37,502 nucleotides of DNA from the NCBI GenBank assembly GCA_018646985.1, contig JABGTR010000010.1, forward strand, positions 1-37,502, read 5' to 3'. The translations under genes and the position numbers were made by a program. The stretch is from Minisyncoccota bacterium. Its GTDB lineage: Bacteria; Patescibacteriota; Microgenomatia; UBA1400; PJMF01. The notes below the pieces were generated by a model. That model was given only the letters and a program-made list of their open reading frames with translations. It had not been told where the DNA came from and ran no database searches. This document shows, piece by piece, positions 1 to 8,879 of this stretch (position 1 is its first letter; each line of letters opens with the position of its first letter).

Positions 1-101
1 TCACCACATTTCTGACACCATTTTTTTTCATAAATATACCCATTTAGCACTCTTAAAGTGCTAATTATTACACATTTACCCCAAACATCAATGAAAACTA
101 A

Positions 102-767
102 CTAAAAAACCAACGCAAATTTTCCCTTAACCCCCATTAACCTTTCTAACTCCTCAAGACTCAAGCTCTTAGCTGGTCTAAAGGGGGAGAGCTGCGCAAT
201 ATTAAGTGCATCGCAAGCATAGATATTACCTAGTCCAGCCATAATTGGATTCATCATAATTGCTTGCTTGACTGGAATTCGACGATTTTTAAACTTCTCC
301 TGCAAATACTCCGCTGTAGCTTCATCCTCATTAACATCAGGCCCATACTTAGCAAAATCTGCCAATACTTCTTCATCAGTCAGTAGTTTCATCCATCCAA
401 AAATTCGCTGATCATTAAAAAACAACTTCGAACCATCTGCAAACTGATAAGTGATCCTAGTGTGACTGCTGGGTAAGTCTTTAACCCAATCTGCAGTCGG
501 ATGACCACCTCCTGCTCGAGTCTCTTCATCTACATAGATCAGCTGCCCAGTCATCTTGAGGTGTGTCAGTAAATTTTTATTATCTGGTAAGTGAATTCTA
601 ATCACTTTAGCTTTACGCGTTACCTCTTTAATTTCCTGACCTAAAAGATCTTTTTCTAAACCTCGAAAGCTTTTATCATGAAAGACTTCGATTGATTGAA
701 TTATCTTTCCAGGAAGTATTTCTTGGAGTTTGCGTCTGACTGTCTCAACTTCTGGTAGCTCTGGCAT
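102..767 (-). pseudogene. mutM: Formamidopyrimidine-DNA glycosylase, C-terminally truncated by an in-frame TAG
   Basis: MPELPEVETVRRKL N-terminus (catalytic Pro2/Glu3) and H2TH region (NPIMAGLGNIYACDAL). The ORF ends before the zinc finger, but the same frame reads ...VLNGYIYEKKWCQKCG after the TAG. Confidence 0.85.
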
Positions 768-775
768 AGAGATAA

Positions 776-781
776 AGTATA
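776..781 (-). promoter_or_regulatory. Putative -10 box (TATACT) for fpg, 8 nt from the ATG
   Basis: Minus strand: TATACT-ttatctct-ATG. Confidence 0.5.
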
Positions 782-802
782 CCCCAATTAAAAAAAGCCT
801 GT

Positions 803-808
803 TATAAT
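803..808 (+). promoter_or_regulatory. Putative -10 box (TATAAT) for tRNA-Lys
   Basis: TATAAT about 38 nt upstream of the tRNA 5' end. Confidence 0.5.
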
Positions 809-846
809 TGCCGTTCTTGAGTTTAGTTGTTAAACTTAAGTAAACA

Positions 847-920
847 GGGTCCGTAGCTCAGTTGGTTAGAGCGACAGCCTTTTAAGCTGTGCGTCCTGGG
901 TTCGAATCCCAGCGGACTCA
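847..920 (+). tRNA. tRNA-Lys(TTT)
   Basis: Acceptor gggtccg/cggactc, D-loop gctcagttggttagagc, anticodon loop cttttaa (TTT), T-arm ctgggttcgaatcccag. CCA not encoded. Confidence 0.95.
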
Positions 921-1013
921 CCCCACCCTTATTTTTTAGAAAAAATAGACTTTTTCAATCCAAAGTGATATCTTCTTACTTAGAAGACAATAAATATTCA
1001 GAAAGAAAATCAT

Positions 1014-1574
1014 ATGAATAATCAAGATCAAATAGAACTAAGACCAGAGCAATTGGGTCTAACAGCACCCTCAGCTGAAATAGCATATAAGAGAGCTTCT
1101 GAAAATGAAAAACAAATATGGCAATCTTGGGCGGAGCTTATGGAGCAACATCTTCAGGGGATGATGGAGTTAGTAGCAGAAAAAGATGACCTAAATGAAG
1201 GAAGAGCGGAATTAATTGCTAAGATTAAGGCATTATTAGAAAAAAGCGACAAAATTAGCCAGCCCGATGTAAGAGACCATATACTTGCCCAGTTCCCCAC
1301 CATTGATGATTACGAATTAGGATCTTCTCCTGCAGCAGACATCAGCTTAAAAAACTTTGCTCAAAAGGAACCTTATCAAGGTTATAAAACTCTGGATGTT
1401 GATAAGGAGAAAGAGCCAACTGAGATGAGTACTAGGATGAAAGAGATATTAAAAGAAGTTTTAGAAGGAGATAAAACTTTATTTGACCTGACAATGACTA
1501 AAGATAGAGCACCTGAGACAAGTGATAGTATGACCTTGGGTAAACCACCTGCAGCTCAAGAGAAGAATGATTAA
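1014..1574 (+). CDS. Hypothetical protein
   Basis: 186-aa ORF, no family recognised. Confidence 0.6.
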   Translation: MNNQDQIELRPEQLGLTAPSAEIAYKRASENEKQIWQSWAELMEQHLQGMMELVAEKDDLNEGRAELIAKIKALLEKSDKISQPDVRDHILAQFPTIDDYELGSSPAADISLKNFAQKEPYQGYKTLDVDKEKEPTEMSTRMKEILKEVLEGDKTLFDLTMTKDRAPETSDSMTLGKPPAAQEKND

Positions 1575-1589
1575 ACAGAGTGTTAATTA

Positions 1590-2708
1590 ATGTTTAATTT
1601 TTTGAATCGTAAGAAATATCACCACCTCAACAAGATCTTAGTTGATCAACAGGCGTTGATTGACAATCATCAAACTCTAAAACAGCTTCATCCTCATGTT
1701 CAAATTGCCCCAGTTCTCAAAAGCAACGCCTATGGTCATGGCTTAACTACCGTTGCCCCGGTATTTGATCAACTCCAACCACCATTTTTGATCGTCGATA
1801 GCCTTTATGAAGCCTACGAACTTTATAAAAAAAACATTAAAACTCCCATATTGATCATCGGTTACACTGATCCTCGCAACTATGCCATTAAACCTCTCCC
1901 TTTTCACTACTCCATTTTTGATTTAGAAACAGCTCAAGCACTGAACAAACACCAACCTGGCTGTAGTATCCATATCTTTGTTGATACTGGCATGAGTAGA
2001 GAAGGAGTCCAACTCAAGGACCTACTGCATTTTGTTACTGAGCTACAAAAACTTAAAAATCTCAAAATAGAGGGCTTAGCATCTCACTTTGCTGATGCAG
2101 ATAATCCTACTGACTTCTTATTCACCAAAGAGCAAATAATGAATTATCACCAGGCACTCCAAATCATTAACGATCGTGGAATTGATCCTCAGTGGAAACA
2201 TATTTCTGCTTCAGCAGGAGCATTCAGCGTCAAAGATAGTGTTTTTAATTTAATTAGGGCGGGGATAGCTAGTTATGGCATTTCTCCGTTTGAAAAACAG
2301 CTCAATCAGCTTCAGCCAGCACTAACTTTTGAATCCACCCTCACTCAAATCAAGCAAATTCAACAGGGAGATCTGGTCAGTTATGGACTAACTTATAAAG
2401 CACCTCAAGATATGACTATTGGCATTTTGCCAGCTGGCTATCACGAGGGCATAGACCGTCGACTCTCAAATAGAGGAGTAGTTAAGATCCAGAATCAACT
2501 CTGTCCCATAATTGGCCGGGTTTGTATGAATCTGACTATTATTGACCTAACCAAAGTAGATAAACCCCAGGTAGGGGATAAAGTGGAAATCTATTCAGCA
2601 GATAAAAATGCTCGGAGCTCAATTTTTCTCCAAGCTGAGGCAGCCCAAACCATTCCCAATAAACTTCTCACCGGTTTAGACAGCTCACTTAATAGAAAAT
2701 TAGTCTAA
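1590..2708 (+). CDS. alr: Alanine racemase
   Basis: PLP-lysine motif VLKSNAYGHG, conserved barrel segments (VDTGMSREGV), C-terminal IGRVCMNLTIIDLT. Confidence 0.95.
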   Translation: MFNFLNRKKYHHLNKILVDQQALIDNHQTLKQLHPHVQIAPVLKSNAYGHGLTTVAPVFDQLQPPFLIVDSLYEAYELYKKNIKTPILIIGYTDPRNYAIKPLPFHYSIFDLETAQALNKHQPGCSIHIFVDTGMSREGVQLKDLLHFVTELQKLKNLKIEGLASHFADADNPTDFLFTKEQIMNYHQALQIINDRGIDPQWKHISASAGAFSVKDSVFNLIRAGIASYGISPFEKQLNQLQPALTFESTLTQIKQIQQGDLVSYGLTYKAPQDMTIGILPAGYHEGIDRRLSNRGVVKIQNQLCPIIGRVCMNLTIIDLTKVDKPQVGDKVEIYSADKNARSSIFLQAEAAQTIPNKLLTGLDSSLNRKLV

Positions 2709-2783
2709 TCCCTCCTTGCCAAGCCAGGGCATTATCATGCATACTATAAACTAATATTCAGATACTATATTGGTCTGCCTGAA

Positions 2784-4502
2784 ATGCTAAACACTAAAAA
2801 ACTTTTATATATATTGCCAGACGTAGCTTACTCAGCAGAGCTACTTCCTAGTAAAAAACCATCCACCTTCACCATCTCTTCCTTCCGTCAAATCAATGGT
2901 GAATACATGGATGACAACGAGTTTATTCCAGAAAATATTTTAAAGCTATTTAACAAAATTGACCCAGAAGAATATCAGCTAATACTCCCAGATTTCTTGT
3001 TTACCAACACCATTGTCAATGTTAAAGAGAAATCAGACTCAAAAATCAAAGAATATCTCACTAAAAAATTACTCCCAGAGCTAGAAATTAGCGCAGAAAC
3101 ACATCAGATAGATACCACTGTTCTCAATGAACATAGTGGTAACACTAGAGTCCAGCTTTCAGCTCTAGAAAAATCTTTGCTTGAGCCAATCCAGGTTTCA
3201 GCAGAACAAACTAAAGTTAAAATAAAAAGCATCTCTCCTCTTAGCTGGAGTATTAAATCATTAGTATCACTTGAACCTTCTATCAGTGTCGTCCAAATTG
3301 ACTCCATGCTATATGTAGCTCTCCATTACATTGGCGTTGACCAATCTAGCCAAGCTACAGTCGAAAAAGTGGAAAACATCTACGAAACAATCAAAACACT
3401 CAAAGGAGCCGAACCAAGCATTCAAACTATTTATTTAATCAGTAATGATCTAGTCGAAGAACAACTCAAAGAACACCTGAGTGACACTCTCCCAATCCAA
3501 CAGTTGGCTGGCAAACAAGATGATGACAGCAAGATGCCTTCTTATGTGAAAAAAATAATTGAATCTGGAATGAGAACTTTGTCTATTAGTGATTATCCCG
3601 CTCCTCAATTTGCAGTTGGTAAAGCACCAGCTGGTGCCAAGATTGAAGCCTCAGTAGCAACAATAAAGAAAGAAGAAATGCCAGCAGATAAAACTAAAGA
3701 AACATCAGATTTACCTAAACCACAAAAGGCTGCTAGCGAAGAAAAGGTGGAAAAAGAGACAGAGGAGACGCCAACTGAGGTTCCCGAAGTTGCTCCCCCA
3801 GCTGCAGCAACAACTAAAATAGAGGAGACTGATAAGGTAAAAGACGATAAAGAGGATGATGAAATTGAAGCCTTATTAGAAGGATTGAAAAATAATGATG
3901 ACGAAGAGAAAGAAGAAAAAGCAGTAGCAATAGAAGATAAAAAACCTAACCAACCAACTGATGATAAAAAAATGAATCAGCCTGAATCAACTCCAACAAA
4001 AACTAAAGATGTCATAAAAAATAAGAATAAAAATAAAGGCATCTTGAAAATGGTTTTTGTGACTCTAGCAGTCTTCTTTGCCACTGTTGGCATTGGCATT
4101 GGTATCGGGCTTGGGGTTCTTCAACTTACTCAGCCATCTTCAGATGAGACTATCAGTCCAGTTGCTGAAGTTTCCGAGTCTCCATCGCCGTCTCCATCAC
4201 CATCTCCATCTCCAGAACCAGAGGTTGAAACTGCTGAGTTAGCTGTATTAGTAGTTAATGCCACCACCAAAGCTGGCTACGCTGGTGAAATCTCTGATTT
4301 ACTGACTGATTTTAAAACCGTGAAAGCAGGTAATGCTAAGGGGGATTATGACCCTGGATCATATGTGCTGATGTCAGCTGAGAATGAAGCTTTAATAACA
4401 TTGCTAGAGAAGGCTACAGATCTTGAATACACCTTTCAAGAAAAAGGAAGCGTTGAAGACTCACAAGATAAGTATGATCTGGTGATTGTTTTAGCAGAAT
4501 AA
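2784..4502 (+). CDS. Membrane-anchored protein: PilM-like(?) N-terminal domain, charged linker, TM helix, SP-repeat, LytR_C-like C-terminal domain
   Basis: 572 aa; TM ILKMVFVTLAVFFATVGIGIGIGLGVLQL; SPSPSPSPSPEPE linker; C-terminal AVLVVNATTKAGYAGEISDLL... resembles LytR_C. PilM assignment is tentative. Confidence 0.6.
   Translation: MLNTKKLLYILPDVAYSAELLPSKKPSTFTISSFRQINGEYMDDNEFIPENILKLFNKIDPEEYQLILPDFLFTNTIVNVKEKSDSKIKEYLTKKLLPELEISAETHQIDTTVLNEHSGNTRVQLSALEKSLLEPIQVSAEQTKVKIKSISPLSWSIKSLVSLEPSISVVQIDSMLYVALHYIGVDQSSQATVEKVENIYETIKTLKGAEPSIQTIYLISNDLVEEQLKEHLSDTLPIQQLAGKQDDDSKMPSYVKKIIESGMRTLSISDYPAPQFAVGKAPAGAKIEASVATIKKEEMPADKTKETSDLPKPQKAASEEKVEKETEETPTEVPEVAPPAAATTKIEETDKVKDDKEDDEIEALLEGLKNNDDEEKEEKAVAIEDKKPNQPTDDKKMNQPESTPTKTKDVIKNKNKNKGILKMVFVTLAVFFATVGIGIGIGLGVLQLTQPSSDETISPVAEVSESPSPSPSPSPSPEPEVETAELAVLVVNATTKAGYAGEISDLLTDFKTVKAGNAKGDYDPGSYVLMSAENEALITLLEKATDLEYTFQEKGSVEDSQDKYDLVIVLAE
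4179..4214 (+). repeat. Degenerate 6-bp tandem repeat (tctcca/tcaccg-like) encoding Ser-Pro dipeptides
   Basis: tctccatcgccgtctccatcaccatctccatctcca, six Ser-Pro codon pairs. Confidence 0.85.
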
Positions 4503-5356
4503 TGAAGAATGCTTTCATATTTCTAATCTATGCCTGGCTTCGCTTTGACCCCATCATTAGGTTAGCTTTTGGAAAAAGATGGACACCCAGGTATGAATTC
4601 ATGGCTTCTCTTTTTGGAGAAAAAGACGCTGAAAATTTTCTCAAGAATAGAGTCAAAATAGTTAAAGCCAGAGACAAGAAGTCAGCTCCATATGTTACTC
4701 CATCAAATGTTGATGAAAAAATCACCCAATTTTTAAAAATAAACCAAGACACAAAAACTGGCCTCAAGAAACGACAGCAAATAATAAAAAAGCTCATCTT
4801 CTGGGCACTTGACCCAGAGATAAATGCTCAAAATATTGAAAGCTACAAAACAAGATCAAACATAGTTAAAGCCCTATTGGGGGTTATATTCCAGAATTCA
4901 CTTGCAGATGAAACTGAACAGATCTTATCTGGAATTAAGAAAATTGTTTTCTCTAGGACTACTTACATTGGCTCAAAGGGTGAGCCATCACCAATTGTTC
5001 ACAACACTCTTATAGATGGAGTAGGCCGTGTGCTAAACACTCACTTCGGTGAAGTGGTCAGGCTTAGAAATGAGAAACTAGAAGACTTAACTAAAATTAA
5101 GATCATCAAAGAAATCAAAAATGATGAAAAGGGAACTGGTTCACTCGCTTTTTCTGGTGCTCATCGGAAGGATGATCCTTATCGACACAAATTCCCTTTG
5201 CCCAATCGAAGAGCAAACATGTTAATTAGAGTTCTCAAACACTACCAATACTCTGCTTGGCCAGAATCTAGGGAAACTGCTATAGAATTAATAAAAAACA
5301 TGGAAAGTAAATTAGGTTTTGACCTAGAAGAAAGTAGTCCCACAGAAGAGTCGTAG
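4502..5356 (+). CDS. Hypothetical protein, translationally coupled to the upstream gene (TAATG)
   Basis: 284-aa ORF with the start overlapping the preceding stop by 1 nt; no family recognised. Confidence 0.7.
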   Translation: MKNAFIFLIYAWLRFDPIIRLAFGKRWTPRYEFMASLFGEKDAENFLKNRVKIVKARDKKSAPYVTPSNVDEKITQFLKINQDTKTGLKKRQQIIKKLIFWALDPEINAQNIESYKTRSNIVKALLGVIFQNSLADETEQILSGIKKIVFSRTTYIGSKGEPSPIVHNTLIDGVGRVLNTHFGEVVRLRNEKLEDLTKIKIIKEIKNDEKGTGSLAFSGAHRKDDPYRHKFPLPNRRANMLIRVLKHYQYSAWPESRETAIELIKNMESKLGFDLEESSPTEES

Positions 5357-5393
5357 CCTTGACTTTCAAGGCTAGAGGTGTTATTTTCAAGGC
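5354..5393 (+). promoter_or_regulatory. Hairpin region with alternative pairing upstream of atpB
   Basis: TAGCCTTGA-ctt-TCAAGGCTA (9-bp stem) followed by a second TCAAGGC at 5387-5393 able to pair with the same GCCTTGA. Confidence 0.45.
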
Positions 5394-5433
5394 GAATTAG
5401 AGTTTAATTAAAAATTAACTACAGAAATTCGAA

Positions 5434-6156
5434 ATGGCATCTTTGCATATTTCAATATCGGCAGAGCCGATTTTTTATTTTGGTGAGCTAGGCTTCACCA
5501 GTTCCATGTTTGTAAGTTTGCTGACGACCATTCTTCTTTCATTGGTAGCATATAAATTTTATAAAAATAAAGATAAAAAGACTGGATTTACATTGTTTGT
5601 TCAGGCGATTGTCGAATCTCTTTACGGTTTTGCTCAAACAATTGCTCCCCAGAAAGCTCGCGAGTTCCTCCCTCTATTTGGCTCAATCTTCTTTTTTGTA
5701 ATCATTGCTAGCTGGGCAGGCTTACTTCCCGGTTTTGAAACCATCTGGGTTAATAATGGCCGAGATTTTGTACCCTTACTAAGAGGTGGGACTGCTGACC
5801 TAAACATTACCCTTGGCACAGCTATGGTGGCAGTTTTTATGGTTCAAGTCTTTGGTTATAAAAACTTAGGTGTGAAGTACTTCAAGAAGTTTATCAATTT
5901 TTCTAATCCAATTAATTTTTTTGTTGGATTTTTAGAGCTAATCAGTGAGTTTGCTAAAATTATGTCGTTCTCATTTAGATTATTCGGAAATATTTTTGCC
6001 GGAGAAGTACTACTAGCCGTGATTGCTTTTCTATTACCAGTATTTGGGCCGCTGCCTTTCATTGGGTTAGAAATATTCGTTGGTTTTATTCAAGCATTAG
6101 TTTTTGCAACATTAACATTAGTATTTGTTAATATTGCCGTATCAAGTAGTCATTAA
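5434..6156 (+). CDS. atpB: F0F1 ATP synthase subunit a
   Basis: ELISEFAKIMSFSFRLFGNIFAGEVLLAVI with the essential Arg helix; first gene of an atp operon. Confidence 0.95.
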   Translation: MASLHISISAEPIFYFGELGFTSSMFVSLLTTILLSLVAYKFYKNKDKKTGFTLFVQAIVESLYGFAQTIAPQKAREFLPLFGSIFFFVIIASWAGLLPGFETIWVNNGRDFVPLLRGGTADLNITLGTAMVAVFMVQVFGYKNLGVKYFKKFINFSNPINFFVGFLELISEFAKIMSFSFRLFGNIFAGEVLLAVIAFLLPVFGPLPFIGLEIFVGFIQALVFATLTLVFVNIAVSSSH

Positions 6157-6188
6157 TTATTAATTATTAATTGTGAGGAGAACATTAT

Positions 6189-6443
6189 ATGAGTGCAGAA
6201 ATCGCAGCCGAGGCAGTACAAGTAGCCGGCAACAGTGATGTAATAGTAGGTGCAACCATTGCCATTGGGGGACTCGCTCCTGCCATCGCCATTGGTTTGA
6301 TCGTGTCAAAAGCTTTGGAAGCTATTGGGAGAAATCCTGAAGCAGCCGCCAAAGTTCAAACAGTCATGATCTTGGGTGTCGCTTTTGCTGAAGCTATCGC
6401 TATCTACTCACTAGTAGTGGCTCTAATATTAAAATTCGTTTAA
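6189..6443 (+). CDS. atpE: F0F1 ATP synthase subunit c
   Basis: 84 aa, two TM helices, polar loop GRNPEA, helix-2 Glu in AFAEAIAIYS. Strong SD gaggag upstream. Confidence 0.95.
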   Translation: MSAEIAAEAVQVAGNSDVIVGATIAIGGLAPAIAIGLIVSKALEAIGRNPEAAAKVQTVMILGVAFAEAIAIYSLVVALILKFV

Positions 6444-6464
6444 AACCGATTGGGGCAATAAACT

Positions 6465-6956
6465 ATGCAAATACATTGGTATCAATTATTATTTCAAATT
6501 ATTAACTTTGGAGTCTTGATCTTTGTTCTTAACAAATTTCTTTACGGCCCAATTGTGAAAATAATTGATCAGCGTAATAAAAAAATTCAGGATGGCATTA
6601 AAGCAGCAGAAAAGAGCATGGAAGAAAAAGCAAGTTTGGGTGAATTTAAAAAGAAAATTCAACTTAAAGCAGAAAAAGAGGCTACTGAAATTTTAAACAA
6701 AGCTCGCAAACAAGCCAATGAGCAGTCTAAGCAGATGGTAGTTGAATCCAAAGAGGAAGCTCAAACAGTTGTCCAAAAAGAGTTTGACAACCTCAAAGAA
6801 AAGCTCAAGGATGAAGAGGCAAAAATGAAAAATAGAATCGGAAACCTAGTGGTTGATATGACCACCAAGGTATTAGAAGAATCTCTATCCGTAACAGCTC
6901 AACACAAAGTAATTGATCGTGAACTAAAAGCACTAGAAAAAACTAAGGTCAAATAA
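6465..6956 (+). CDS. atpF: F0F1 ATP synthase subunit b
   Basis: N-terminal TM then long coiled-coil; operon position. Confidence 0.92.
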   Translation: MQIHWYQLLFQIINFGVLIFVLNKFLYGPIVKIIDQRNKKIQDGIKAAEKSMEEKASLGEFKKKIQLKAEKEATEILNKARKQANEQSKQMVVESKEEAQTVVQKEFDNLKEKLKDEEAKMKNRIGNLVVDMTTKVLEESLSVTAQHKVIDRELKALEKTKVK

Positions 6957-7310
6957 ATGAAACTCAAAAATGACAGAGTTCAACAAATTGCTAAAGGTTT
7001 TGTTAAATACTTAGAAAAAGTTGGTCAAGTTGACCAACTTCCTGAGCTAAGTAAAATTCAACAAAAACAAGGTTGGATAAAAGGACTAGAGAATACCGCT
7101 CTAATTACTTCTTCTATAGAATTAAAGCCAGCTGAAAAAAAACAAGTGACTGAGCTGATTAAGAAAAAATTTGATCTTAATCCTAAAATTAAATACCAAG
7201 TAGATAAGTCAATTATTGGCGGCCTGATAATCAGAGTCGGCAGTAAAGTTCTCGATGTCTCTCTGAGACACCGATTAGAAAAACTTAGGGAATCAATGCT
7301 ATATGCCTAA
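6957..7310 (+). CDS. atpH: F0F1 ATP synthase subunit delta, short form
   Basis: C-terminal [29 protein letters not shown]; only 117 aa; operon position. Confidence 0.88.
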   Translation: MKLKNDRVQQIAKGFVKYLEKVGQVDQLPELSKIQQKQGWIKGLENTALITSSIELKPAEKKQVTELIKKKFDLNPKIKYQVDKSIIGGLIIRVGSKVLDVSLRHRLEKLRESMLYA

Positions 7311-8877
7311 ACCAAAAATTAACCCCATTGACATCAAAACTATTGCTAAAGAAATTGAGCAAATAATTGGTGATTTCGATACAAAACCAGAAGCTAAAAG
7401 CATTGGCCAAATTATCTCAGTAGGTGATGGAGTGGCGACAATTGCTGGCATCAATGATGTCGCTCTGGGAGAAATCATTGATTTACCACAAAAAACAAAA
7501 GCTCTTGCTTTCAACCTAGACAACAACTCGGTCGGAGCAGTTATTTTAGGTGAATATCGTCATCTTAAAGAAGGCGATGAGGCTACCACCACCGGACAAG
7601 TTTTGGCTATTCCTGTTGATGAATCCTTGATAGGTAGAATTGTGAATCCACTTGGAGATCCTCTTGATGGAAAAAGACCAATTGAAACAAAGAATTTACA
7701 GTTATTAGAAAAAATTGCACCAGGTGTTATTACCAGATTACCAGTTAGCACTCCCGTGCAAACCGGTATTAAATCAATTGACTCGATGATTCCTATCGGT
7801 AGAGGACAAAGAGAATTGATTATTGGAGATAGAAGTACTGGAAAATCAGCTATTCCCCTCACCACTATCATTAACCAAAAAGATCAAGATTTAATCTGTA
7901 TTTACGTTGCCATAGGCCAAAAAGCTTCTTTTGTAGCTCAACTTCACAATACACTTAAGCAACACGATGCTATGGATCACACCATCATTGTGGCTGCAAC
8001 CAGCTCGGACCCAGCCTCACTTCAATACCTAGCCCCATATGCTGGATGTGCGATTGCTGAATATTTTATGGAAAAGGGTAAAGATGTGCTAGTTGTCTAT
8101 GATGATTTAAGCAAGCACGCTTGGGCCTACCGTGAAATGTCACTCCTACTTAAACGCCCTTCTGGAAGAGAAGCTTACCCAGGAGATGTTTTTTATCTTC
8201 ACTCTCGATTATTAGAGAGAGCTTGTAGATTAAATGAAGAGTATGGTGGTGGATCAATTACTGCCTTGCCAATTGTAGAAACTCAAGCTGGAGATGTATC
8301 AGCATATATTCCTACCAATATTATTAGTATTACTGATGGACAAATTTATCTGGAATCAGACCTTTTTTATTCTGGAATCAGACCTGCCGTAAACGTAGGC
8401 TTATCTGTCTCTAGAGTCGGTGGATCAGCTCAAATCAAAGCCATGAAACAAGTGGCTGGAAAACTTAGACTTGATCTAGCTCAATACAGAGAGCTGGCTG
8501 CATTTGCTCAATTCTCATCTGATCTCGACCCTCAAACTAGAGCTCAACTTGATCGTGGAGTCAGAATTACTGAAATTCTTAAGCAAGGTTGGGAAGAACC
8601 AATGACAGTTTCTCAGCAGATTATAATCATTTGGGCCGTCACCAATGGCTTCTTGAATATAGTTGCTGTTGAAGGTGTTAAAACATGGGAAAAAGAGTAC
8701 TTGAAATTCATGGCTGTTAAATATCCTCAAATTGAAAAAGAAATCATCAAAGAAAAGAAGCTCTCAGATAAAATTCTTAAAGAGATGAAAAAAGCCACAG
8801 AGTTATTTAACAAACTTAACCCTAAATTACTTGATGAAAAATTAGTTGAATCTCTACAAGAAGAAGATAAAGATTAA
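7303..8877 (+). CDS. atpA: F0F1 ATP synthase subunit alpha
   Basis: P-loop [49 protein letters not shown]. Confidence 0.97.
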   Translation: MPKPKINPIDIKTIAKEIEQIIGDFDTKPEAKSIGQIISVGDGVATIAGINDVALGEIIDLPQKTKALAFNLDNNSVGAVILGEYRHLKEGDEATTTGQVLAIPVDESLIGRIVNPLGDPLDGKRPIETKNLQLLEKIAPGVITRLPVSTPVQTGIKSIDSMIPIGRGQRELIIGDRSTGKSAIPLTTIINQKDQDLICIYVAIGQKASFVAQLHNTLKQHDAMDHTIIVAATSSDPASLQYLAPYAGCAIAEYFMEKGKDVLVVYDDLSKHAWAYREMSLLLKRPSGREAYPGDVFYLHSRLLERACRLNEEYGGGSITALPIVETQAGDVSAYIPTNIISITDGQIYLESDLFYSGIRPAVNVGLSVSRVGGSAQIKAMKQVAGKLRLDLAQYRELAAFAQFSSDLDPQTRAQLDRGVRITEILKQGWEEPMTVSQQIIIIWAVTNGFLNIVAVEGVKTWEKEYLKFMAVKYPQIEKEIIKEKKLSDKILKEMKKATELFNKLNPKLLDEKLVESLQEEDKD

Positions 8878-8879
8878 TT

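Noticed and set aside
100-105. Global UAG recoding to explain the fpg stop
   Set aside because: Several intact genes in the window end in TAG at family-appropriate positions (for example atpD, atpG), and no other in-frame TAG was seen.
6189-6443. Sodium-type ATP synthase c ring
   Set aside because: Aligned by eye to known Na+ c subunits, the Gln of helix 1 is Ile and the residue after the helix-2 Glu is Ala, not Ser/Thr; a proton-type ring is more likely.
7560-7871. 103-aa minus-strand ORF opposite atpA
   Set aside because: Shadow ORF of a conserved gene.
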